Below are positions 57,094 to 64,000 of a stretch of DNA of 64,000 bases, piece after piece. This DNA comes from Methanococcoides sp. AM1 (GTDB lineage: Archaea > Halobacteriota > Methanosarcinia > Methanosarcinales > Methanosarcinaceae). The position numbers and the translations under genes were made by a program. The stretch spans positions 310,001 to 374,000 of the forward strand of contig NZ_CAAGSW010000004.1 of the NCBI RefSeq assembly GCF_900774055.1, read 5' to 3'. How positions within the stretch are numbered: position 1 is the stretch's first letter; each line of letters begins with the position of its first letter. The notes under the pieces are model-generated. The model was given only the letters and a program-made list of their open reading frames with translations, was not told where the DNA came from and did no database searches.

Positions 57094-58536
57094 ATGCTAA
57101 AAGGTTTGCAGAATAAGATGAGTGGGAAGTTACAGTTTCTTTCAGACGAAGATTGTGAGAAGATCCATTATGCATCGCTTGAGGTGCTAAGAGACGTAGG
57201 TCTAAAAATTGAATCAAGATATGCATTGGATGCATTGGAGGGGATGGGGTGTGATGTGAGCAAGCGAACTTCAATAGTTAAGTTTCCTAATTACCTTGTT
57301 GAAGACTGCTTACGAGCTTGCCCCCATTCAGTTAAATTGTATGGACTGGACTCAAAGTACAATATTAATGTTGAAAAAAAGAGAACTTATGTATCTACTG
57401 GTTCAGGTTATGGAGTAATTGACGAAAAGAACAATATGGCCAGAGCTGGAACTTTAAAAGACGTCAGAGACGCTACCCTGATTGCCCACCACCTAGATAA
57501 CATTCATTCAATAGTCCCACCAATGATGGGAGTTTCTGACATCCCCTCAAATATTGCAACACCTACCATAGTATCTGAAACATTGAAATACACTAACAAA
57601 ACCATTGAGTTTTACCTGACCGGGGCTCCAGAGTCTAAAAATGAAGTTGATAGCCTCATTTCTTTATGTGAATTGGTTGCAGGAGGCCCTGCAAATCTAA
57701 AGAGACGCCCATTTGCGATGCTTGCTTTTGATCCATCTTCCCCATTAGCATATTTAGAGGATCATATCATGTCTATGTTTAAGTGCATAGATGCAGGAAT
57801 ACCTGTCACAATTATGCCTGGTGTTGTTGGTGGTGCCACTGCACCCATAACTATCTCAGGAATACTTGTTCAGAGTAATGCTGAATTCCTTGGCGGCGTA
57901 GTACTTGCAAATATAGCCCAGAAAGGTGCATCAGTTCTTTACGGGCATTACAATTCAATAATGAATATGCAAACGGGAAACTACTCTGCCGGCTCAGTGG
58001 AGATGGGAATCATAGGATCTTGTGTAGCACAGCTAGGGAATTGGTACGGTATTCCAACAAACGGTTTTTTCCCAATGTCTGATTCCCATATCCCCGATCA
58101 ACAAGTCGGTTATGAAAAAATGATGCAATGGACCCTTTCAACTCTAGGAGGCATGAATTATTTAAGCGGAGCAGGAAATGTCGAAAACGGCACTATGATC
58201 TCACTTGAACAACTTGTAATTGACAACGAGGTTGTCGGAATGGTCGATCGCATGCTCAAAGGTGTTCAAGTTGATGACGAAAGGATAGGGATGGATACCA
58301 TCAGCAAAGTCGGACCAGGGGGAAGTTACTTTAAACAGACACATACATTAAAATGGTCCGGAGATGAGTGTTTTTCACCCAGAATAAGTGAAAAGGAATC
58401 GTTTTCAAGCTGGAGTGGGGAGAACGTCATAACAAAAGCGAAAGCAGAAGTTGACGTAATATTGCATGATGTTGAAACTCCTGTGCATAAAGATATAATT
58501 AAAGATATTGAAATTTTCCAGAAAGGGTTGCGTTGA
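57094..58536 (+). CDS. MttB-superfamily methyltransferase without pyrrolysine
   Basis: The 480-residue protein follows MttB: FLSDEDCEKIHYASLEVLRDVG near the start, STGSGYGVID, GVVGGATAPITISG and MISLEQLVIDNEVVGM. Around the pyrrolysine site, Mtt[11 protein letters not shown](Pyl)ADAKIPD aligns with YGIPTNGFFPMSDSHIPD here; Met328 (ATG 58075-58077) replaces pyrrolysine. Pyl-free relatives demethylate quaternary amines such as glycine betaine (MtgB) or tetramethylammonium (MtqB) in other organisms, so such a compound is the likely substrate; it cannot be named from sequence. The corrinoid partner may be the divergent protein at 56065. AGGAGG precedes the ATG. Confidence 0.88.
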   Translation: MLKGLQNKMSGKLQFLSDEDCEKIHYASLEVLRDVGLKIESRYALDALEGMGCDVSKRTSIVKFPNYLVEDCLRACPHSVKLYGLDSKYNINVEKKRTYVSTGSGYGVIDEKNNMARAGTLKDVRDATLIAHHLDNIHSIVPPMMGVSDIPSNIATPTIVSETLKYTNKTIEFYLTGAPESKNEVDSLISLCELVAGGPANLKRRPFAMLAFDPSSPLAYLEDHIMSMFKCIDAGIPVTIMPGVVGGATAPITISGILVQSNAEFLGGVVLANIAQKGASVLYGHYNSIMNMQTGNYSAGSVEMGIIGSCVAQLGNWYGIPTNGFFPMSDSHIPDQQVGYEKMMQWTLSTLGGMNYLSGAGNVENGTMISLEQLVIDNEVVGMVDRMLKGVQVDDERIGMDTISKVGPGGSYFKQTHTLKWSGDECFSPRISEKESFSSWSGENVITKAKAEVDVILHDVETPVHKDIIKDIEIFQKGLR

Positions 58537-58975
58537 AAAGCAACTACTTTTTTGTTTGGTAAATCTTAGATGATATTTAACTTTAAACCTTAAATTACTA
58601 TTTGGTTGTATACAAATATTAGACCATCGCACGTGGAACTTTTTTGTTAGCAGGGTTTCCTAAGTCGTTCTTTTCCTTTTTTTTCATTAGATATAAAGTT
58701 TACTATTTTAAAAAGTACTATATAAATGTTATTGAATAAAGTATATATATTAATGAAACAGTGCTGACATATGCAAGAAAACTAATTAGGAAATAAACAA
58801 AAGCAAAAAATTATGGATGTTGAAAATGTATTATTCATTCATCTAGAATTATTGTTTTTGATAAACTATCAAGCCTAATTTACTAATCTTGCACCTATTG
58901 GCCAAAATGTCACCAATTTAGTTTCACAGAATGGTGAGCTTTCTGGTCAAAAAAAGGAAAAGGAGTGAAAGTAAC
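58537..58975. other. Intergenic region before mttB
   Basis: No gene is seen. TATA-like sequences ACTATATAAATG (58716-58727) and AAGTATATATATTAATG (58739-58755) suggest that mttB has its own promoter with a long leader. TTGGCCAA (58898-58905) is an 8-base palindrome. GGAGTG before ATG 58976 is the ribosome site. Confidence 0.45.
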
Positions 58976-60466
58976 ATGAAAGAACATTACTATCCCGGAC
59001 AGTATCCCCTGAATGGTGTAGAACTCAATTTGTTAACACAAGATGATTTGAGAAGAATTCACTATGCAACCATAGATGTATTTCTGGACCCGGGAGTACA
59101 GGTTTCTGATCCAGAAGCAAGGCAAATCTTTAAAGAAGCAGGTTGCGAAGTCGATGAGAGGACTCAGAATGTCAAGATCCCTGAATTTCTCGTTAATAGA
59201 GCACTTATGGATGCACCATCAAGATTTGTCCTTTGGGGACGTGACAAGAAAAATAATACCAAACTAGAACACAAGGGTAAAGTGAACTGGACCTGTTTCG
59301 GTGTCGGCGTTAAGATGTGCAACTATGAGGCGCCTGGCAAGTTCACAACAGTAGATTCCGTTGAAGAAGATATTGCAAAGACCGCAAAGGTCTGTGACTG
59401 GGCAGACAACATTGATTTCTATTCACTGGCAGTTTCTGCAAGAGATTGGGCAGGTAAAGGTGCACAGGATGTACACGAGACATTCACACCAATTATGAGT
59501 ACCTCCAAACACTTCCATCACCTTGACCCTGTTGGAGAAAACGTAGAGCATTATATGGACATCGTTTATGCATACTATGGCGGAGATAAAGAAGAAGCAC
59601 GTAAAAAACCAATATTCTCCATGCTCCTCTGTCCAACCAGCCCACTTGAACTCAGTGTTAATGCATGCCAGGTCATCATCAAAGGTGCACGAGACGGAAC
59701 TCCTGTTAATGTTCTAAGTATGGCAATGTCCGGTGGCTCTTCACCAGTTTTCCGTGCAGGTACCCTTGTTACCCACAATGCAGAAGTCCTTGCCGGTATC
59801 GTACTTGCAGAGTTAGTAGAACCCGGAACTCCTGTATTCTATGGAAGCTCTACCACCACATTCGACCTGAAGAGAGGAACTGCACCAGTCGGTGCACCTG
59901 AACTTGGCCTGATCAGTGCAACAGTCGGCAAACTTGCACAGTACTATGGCCTTCCTTCCTATGTAGCATCCGGATAGGCAGATGCTAAGATACCTGATCC
60001 CCAGGCAGCTCATGAAAAGACAATGACAATGCTTCTTCCTGCACTTTCAGGCTGTAATGCCCTCTATGGACTGGGAATGCTTGAACTAGGTATGACATTC
60101 TCTCTTGAGCAGCTTGTTCTTGACAACGATATGGCAGAAATGACCAAATACGCAATGCGTGGAATAGACGTCAGTGATCTTACTCTGGGAGTAGAATCCA
60201 TCAGAAAGGTTGGAATCGGTAACAATTTCCTTGCACATAAACAGACCAGGGAATACATCGACGTTGTTTCTGATCCTAGACTATTCAATAGGGATATGTA
60301 TGGTGACTGGGAAGCTGCAGGTTCCAAGGACATAGTAACTGTTGCACATGAAGTTGTTGTTGATGTGCTCAAAAACCATGAAGTTACACCAATTGATGCC
60401 GACCTGGTCAAAGATATGAAAGCAGTAGTGGACAAGGCCGATGAAGCTTTCAGAGCCACTATGTAA
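58976..60466 (+). CDS. mttB: Trimethylamine:corrinoid methyltransferase with in-frame amber (pyrrolysine)
   Basis: The frame of 497 codons is interrupted once by TAG at 59975-59977. From ATG 58976 ([24 protein letters not shown] upstream) this is residue 334, the pyrrolysine position known in MttB. The sequence continues in frame as [18 protein letters not shown] to a TAA stop, total 496 residues with pyrrolysine (Methanosarcina MttB: 495). MttB transfers a methyl group from trimethylamine to MttC. ATG 58931 is in frame but its extra 15 residues (many Lys/Arg) are not MttB-like. mttC follows after 28 bases. Confidence 0.95.
59975..59977 (+). other. Pyrrolysine (amber) codon of mttB
   Basis: The codon TAG lies between GCATCCGGA and GCAGATGCT with conserved MttB sequence on both sides, so it is decoded as pyrrolysine rather than stop. 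The host must therefore have pylT, pylS and pylBCD elsewhere. Confidence 0.95.
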
Positions 60467-60494
60467 ACTAAACAAATTACAGGAGGTTTAAAAA

Positions 60495-61145
60495 ATGGTT
60501 ACACAGGATGGAATTAATGCAAAAGCAAAAAAAGCAGTCATGGACTTTGATGAAGAAGCAGTAGAAGAAGTATGCAAAGAAGCAATCGCTGCAGGTGTTG
60601 ACGTAGTTTCCCTTATTCAGGACGGTCTTACCGCAGGTATGAACGAAGTGGGAGACCAGTTCGAGCAGGGTACTCTTTTCCTTCCACACGTCATTGCAGC
60701 ATCCGAAGCAATGAGTGCTGGTGTCGCAGTACTTACCCCTGTCCTTGAGGCACAGGGTGGATCTGTAAAATCCAAGGGAACAGTTGTCATCGGTACCATC
60801 GAGGGTGACATCCACTCCATCGGTAAGGACATTGTCGCAACAATGCTCAAGATCGCTGGATTCAAGGTCGTTGACCTCGGCAGAGATGTTGCAATCGGCG
60901 CATACGTCGATGCAGTCAAGGAACACAACCCACTTGTAGTCGGTTCTTCTGCACTCATGACCACAACAATGGTCCTTCAGATGCAGATCGAAGAACAGCT
61001 CAAGGAAGCTGGTGTCCGTGACACTGTCATGACCATGGTCGGTGGCGCACCTGTCACACAGGACTGGGCAGACAAGATCGGCTCAGACATCTATGCTGAG
61101 AACGCAACAGACGCAGTCGTTAAATGTAACGCAGCTGCTGAGTAA
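60495..61145 (+). CDS. mttC: Trimethylamine corrinoid protein
   Basis: The 216-residue protein has the corrinoid motif GDIHSIGKD with His107, SSALMTTTMV and VGGAPVTQDWADKIGSDIYAENA. It accepts the methyl group from MttB and passes it to the coenzyme M methyltransferase MtbA. A strong AGGAGG lies before ATG 60495. It is cotranscribed with mttB in related organisms. Confidence 0.93.
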   Translation: MVTQDGINAKAKKAVMDFDEEAVEEVCKEAIAAGVDVVSLIQDGLTAGMNEVGDQFEQGTLFLPHVIAASEAMSAGVAVLTPVLEAQGGSVKSKGTVVIGTIEGDIHSIGKDIVATMLKIAGFKVVDLGRDVAIGAYVDAVKEHNPLVVGSSALMTTTMVLQMQIEEQLKEAGVRDTVMTMVGGAPVTQDWADKIGSDIYAENATDAVVKCNAAAE

Positions 61146-61277
61146 ATTTAATCTGCTGGGTTGTACCCTTTGTGATGCATCCCCCTATTTCATCATCAAT
61201 AAAATGATGCTGGCTAAAACAGATTATATGTATAAATCAATAAATAATTATAAAATTTGTAAACGGAGGAATTAATT

Positions 61278-62330
61278 TTGGATGTTCAAGAGCTGAGGCG
61301 ATTAGAAATTAAAAGGAGATTTAATAGCGGATATATGTGGGCTCTCTTTTGTGCAGTTTTGTGGGCCATGTGGTACATTCCGGGTACTATTATCTGGGCG
61401 GTTCCGCCTTTCGATGTTATGTGGACTGAAATTGCACTTCCCGACTATTCCAATGCTTCAATGGCAACCGTCATAGTTGCTATGTTGATTACTGCATTTA
61501 ATGCGTTGACAGTTATGATTGCCCTATTAGTATGGAACGGAGTGCTTGGTAAGTTCGGTGAAATAAAGAGAACTCTCAAGGCAATGAAACCCTGTAGCAA
61601 ATGGTTTTTTGCTGCTTCCATATTTGGTGGCCCTGTTGCAATTATGGGCGCATTTCTGGCAATAGGATTCGTGGGAGCAGCTTTCGGAGCAGTTGCAGCC
61701 CTCCTATACCCGGTAACAGGATCTATTCTCGCCTACTTGTGGTACGGTGAGAAATTGAGTAAAAGAGCAATCATTGGTATTGTTGTTATCATTATGGGTG
61801 GTGTCATTCTCTTTGGCGGAGGTCTTTACGCAGAACTCGCAAGTGGAAGTGCTGGCTGGATTGGTTATGTTGGTGGTCTCATGGCAGCTGTTGGTTGGGG
61901 AATTGAAGGTGCAATTGCAGGCAAGGGCCTAGATATTGCAGAACCCGATGTAGGCATCACCATTAGATTCCTTGGTGAAAACATTATATGGTGGCTTATT
62001 CTCATACCTATTGTTGCACTGGCTGGTTTCCCAATTTTCGAATATGCAATTGAAGCACTGAACCCGCTATCTATCCTCATACTGTCATTTGCCGGCATCA
62101 CTTTTGGCTACTGCTATGTTTGCTGGTACAAGTCATTCCCACTGGTCGGCGTGGGGCGTGGACAAGGAGTGGCAAATCTGAGTGGACTTTGTGCTGTGAT
62201 CTTTATTTATTTGTTCTTTGGCACCGTACCTGCATGGACCGTATGGGTAGGTGCAGTTCTATGTGTCATTGGCAGTTTCATCATGTTCTTTGAAGATAAC
62301 GGTGAACTCGAATCACTTAGGGGTGAATAA
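61278..62330 (+). CDS. mttP: MttP-like permease (methylamine cluster)
   Basis: The 350-residue protein has about ten membrane segments and resembles the MttP permease of Methanosarcina methylamine operons (DMT/EamA-like fold). Its substrate is thought to be trimethylamine but has not been proven. TTG 61278 is the start, with CGGAGG 9 bases upstream; the next in-frame ATG is 19 codons later, inside the first helix. It lies between mttC and a winged-helix gene. A truncated copy lies at 44839-45389. Confidence 0.88.
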   Translation: MDVQELRRLEIKRRFNSGYMWALFCAVLWAMWYIPGTIIWAVPPFDVMWTEIALPDYSNASMATVIVAMLITAFNALTVMIALLVWNGVLGKFGEIKRTLKAMKPCSKWFFAASIFGGPVAIMGAFLAIGFVGAAFGAVAALLYPVTGSILAYLWYGEKLSKRAIIGIVVIIMGGVILFGGGLYAELASGSAGWIGYVGGLMAAVGWGIEGAIAGKGLDIAEPDVGITIRFLGENIIWWLILIPIVALAGFPIFEYAIEALNPLSILILSFAGITFGYCYVCWYKSFPLVGVGRGQGVANLSGLCAVIFIYLFFGTVPAWTVWVGAVLCVIGSFIMFFEDNGELESLRGE

Positions 62331-62331
62331 C

Positions 62332-62628
62332 ATGACTGCAGATCAACCAATTAAATTCAGGATTCTTGAATTATTCCTTGATGACAAAGAACATTGGAAT
62401 AATGAAATTGTAAACCAGATACAGGACGAATATAACCTCCAAGGTAACTACTGGAGAGATGGTATTAACTTCGATATCATTGAGCTAACTTCCGGAGGGA
62501 TGTTGAAAGCAATGGAAACTAAAGTTGATGAAGAAGGAACTTATAAGAAAAATTATCTGTTGCATAAATATATGATAACAGATTTCGGCAAGACTCGTGC
62601 ATCAGAGGCATGTCTGGAGTACGTCTGA
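62332..62628 (+). CDS. Small winged-helix-like protein linked to mttP
   Basis: The 98-residue protein (QPIKFRILELFLDDKEHWNN, NEIVNQIQDEYNL, GMLKAMETKVDEEGTYKKNYLLHKYMITDFGKTRASEA) fits a winged helix with a wing hairpin, comparable to PadR-type regulators. ATG 62332 lies one base after the mttP stop, so it is coupled to the permease. A broken copy keeps the same neighbour order at 45390, which suggests that permease and regulator act together. Confidence 0.65.
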   Translation: MTADQPIKFRILELFLDDKEHWNNEIVNQIQDEYNLQGNYWRDGINFDIIELTSGGMLKAMETKVDEEGTYKKNYLLHKYMITDFGKTRASEACLEYV

Positions 62629-62643
62629 TAAGGAGGTCAAGAT

Positions 62644-62796
62644 ATGGGACAAATAGCAGATTTAACTCTTGGATATTACGGCTATGACATGTACAATTCT
62701 CCCTTTCCGATTGCTGAGTACACGTGGATGATTGCGATTATTGCAATCGCATTATTGGCAATTTGGAAGGCAAGAACCTTTGCATCCAAATTCTGA
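62644..62796 (+). CDS. 50-residue single-pass membrane protein in the methylamine operon
   Basis: ATG 62644 has a strong AGGAGG upstream (62630-62635). The peptide has an N-terminal part rich in Tyr (LGYYGYDMYNSPFPIAEY), one membrane helix (WMIAIIAIALLAIW) and a basic end (KARTFASKF). No family is recognised. Its position between mttP and mtbC suggests a role with the permease, perhaps as an accessory subunit. Confidence 0.75.
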   Translation: MGQIADLTLGYYGYDMYNSPFPIAEYTWMIAIIAIALLAIWKARTFASKF

Positions 62797-62917
62797 AAGT
62801 TAATTTGGGATGTGTGCGGGGAGTTCTGCGTATTCAACAAATCAAATTGTTATACCTTAATTATTACCCATATTTTAGCACATCCCCACTAAGATCGCCA
62901 GAAAAAGGAGATCAATT

Positions 62918-63559
62918 ATGTCAAAAGAAGAACTATATAAAGAATTAGCTGATGCTGTAGTCAGCTGCAAGAAAGATGCTGTTTTAGCAGCGGTTGAGAA
63001 GGCTCGCGGTGAAGTTTCCGGCTCGGATATTATTGAGAACGGGCTGGCTGCCGGTATGAATGAAGTTGGTGTTCTCTTCGAAAGAGGAAAACTCTTCCTT
63101 CCACACGTTATGATGGCAGCGGACGCAATGTCTGCAGGTGTCGCAGAACTGGAAGACGAAATGGCAGGTAGTGGGGCCGGTGAAAAGCTCGGTGTAATTG
63201 TCAACGGTACCGTCGAAGGCGACGTTCACGACATTGGCAAAGCAATCGTATCAACAATGCTCCAGGCAGCAGGTTTTGAAGTTCATGATATTGGAAGGGA
63301 TGTTCCACTCCAGAACTTCATCGACAAGATCAAGGAAACGGATGCTGACATGGTCGGCCTTTCCGCACTTATGACAACAACACTACCGGGACAGAAGGAA
63401 GTCATTGAACTTCTCAAGGAGAACGGCCTCAGGGACAGTGTAAAGGTCATGGTCGGTGGTGCTCCGGCAACAGATGCATGGGCAAAGAAGTGCGGTGCAG
63501 ACTGCTATGCAGAGAATGCCAGTGAAGCTGTGAACAAAGCAAAGGAACTATTACTCTGA
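62918..63559 (+). CDS. mtbC: Dimethylamine corrinoid protein
   Basis: The 213-residue protein has the corrinoid motif GDVHDIGKA with His104, [12 protein letters not shown] and [19 protein letters not shown]. It follows the MtbC family and is placed directly before mtbB, its methyltransferase partner, ten bases apart. AAAAGGAG precedes ATG 62918. Confidence 0.92.
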   Translation: MSKEELYKELADAVVSCKKDAVLAAVEKARGEVSGSDIIENGLAAGMNEVGVLFERGKLFLPHVMMAADAMSAGVAELEDEMAGSGAGEKLGVIVNGTVEGDVHDIGKAIVSTMLQAAGFEVHDIGRDVPLQNFIDKIKETDADMVGLSALMTTTLPGQKEVIELLKENGLRDSVKVMVGGAPATDAWAKKCGADCYAENASEAVNKAKELLL

Positions 63560-63569
63560 GGTGATCGAT

Positions 63570-64000
63570 ATGGCAACAGAATATTCTACAAGAATGGGTG
63601 ACGGTGAACTGATCTTTATGACAAAGGATGCCATAATGACAGAACTCCATGAAGGTACTGCAGATGCAGCAGACCTTGGTACAATCCCCATGCTTTCCGA
63701 AGATGAGCTGGAAAAAATTGCAGACATCATCCTAAACCCCAGCAGAATAGTAGGTGTTGACCCAGGAAATGAGATTGTTGTTACTCACGATATTGCTCCG
63801 CTTAAGATTGATGGAGATCAGGGTAACAGTGGTGTTGGTGTCCCTGCCAGTCGTCTTGTTAGCAGTATGATCTATGAGAGAGTTTTCGCTGCAGACACAA
63901 TGGAACTCGGCCACATTGACTACAGTTACAAGCCTGTTAAACCTGTTATTGCTCAGGAACAGCAGGTCATGGAAGTTTGTCAACAGAACATGCTTATCCC
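63570..64000 (+). CDS. mtbB: Dimethylamine:corrinoid methyltransferase, N-terminal part
   Basis: The frame is open to the end of the window (143 residues seen). [20 protein letters not shown] and the following [17 protein letters not shown]... and [26 protein letters not shown] match MtbB, which moves a methyl group from dimethylamine to MtbC. The pyrrolysine codon of MtbB lies near residue 356, beyond the window. GAGGTGATCGAT before ATG 63570 is the ribosome site. Confidence 0.93.
   Translation, partial: MATEYSTRMGDGELIFMTKDAIMTELHEGTADAADLGTIPMLSEDELEKIADIILNPSRIVGVDPGNEIVVTHDIAPLKIDGDQGNSGVGVPASRLVSSMIYERVFAADTMELGHIDYSYKPVKPVIAQEQQVMEVCQQNMLI

Noticed and set aside
58931-59977. A short mttB ending at the TAG
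   Set aside because: Conserved MttB sequence continues in frame after the TAG, and the position equals the known pyrrolysine residue 334.
62875-63204. Minus-strand frame opposite mtbC
   Set aside because: Ser/Ala-rich shadow of the corrinoid gene.

Overview
The window is from a methylotrophic methanogenic archaeon of the Methanosarcinaceae, most like Methanococcoides or Methanolobus. The evidence is an mttB gene with an in-frame amber (pyrrolysine) codon at residue 334, mttC/mttP/mtbC/mtbB genes, and archaeal housekeeping genes (Cdc48, LSm, aCPSF2-like nuclease, MptE, Tsr3). Base composition is moderately AT-rich, and TATA-like boxes and GGAGG-type ribosome sites are common. Genus is an inference.

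Layout. 1-10.4 kb: core genes (ileS 3' end, mptE, catalase, DUF373 membrane protein, nucleoside phosphorylase, a KaiC-fold protein without a P-loop, a DEVH helicase, DUF3467, LSm, a winged-helix protein with four Cys). 10.4-13.5 kb: tRNA-Glu followed by a decayed element: a short metzincin-like gene, a PAS histidine kinase flanked by two copies of a palindromic repeat, and a terminase large-subunit remnant. 14-16 kb: a membrane-anchored coiled-coil/SUMF1 protein. 16-25.6 kb: Cdc48, glutamate dehydrogenase, small membrane proteins, MFS transporter, MBL hydrolase, methyltransferase, SfsA, DUF5518, Tsr3. 25.7-32 kb: a sulfur/redox and fumarate block: TusA, DsrE-like, rubredoxin, rubredoxin-fused glutamate synthase, a fumarase reading frame broken by an in-frame TAG, and fumarate reductase A and B subunits. 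32-44 kb: topoisomerase I, aCPSF2-like nuclease, a MoxR ATPase/VWA pair, mobA, DUF2148, DUF460.

44.1-49.2 kb is a graveyard: a frameshifted DUF2284 copy, a short copy of a VWA gene end joined to the 3' half of an mttP-like permease and a broken winged-helix gene, then a multi-frameshift PAS kinase. 49.2-54.5 kb (minus strand): winged-helix gene, a second MoxR ATPase/VWA pair, DUF2284, response regulator.

54.6-64 kb is the methylamine region. Two divergent arms start at 56.7/57.1 kb. The minus arm has a corrinoid protein and a monomethylamine-methyltransferase (MtmB) homologue with Gln (CAA) where MtmB has pyrrolysine. The plus arm begins with an MttB-superfamily protein with Met at the pyrrolysine position, followed by the true amber-containing mttB, mttC, mttP, a winged-helix gene, a 50-residue membrane protein, mtbC and the start of mtbB. 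Thus pyrrolysine-free relatives of two pyrrolysine enzymes sit back to back beside the classical system, next to a MoxR/VWA/DUF2284 operon. This is the most likely undescribed system here: use of an unassigned methylated amine, possibly with ATP-driven maturation. The functional link is inference.
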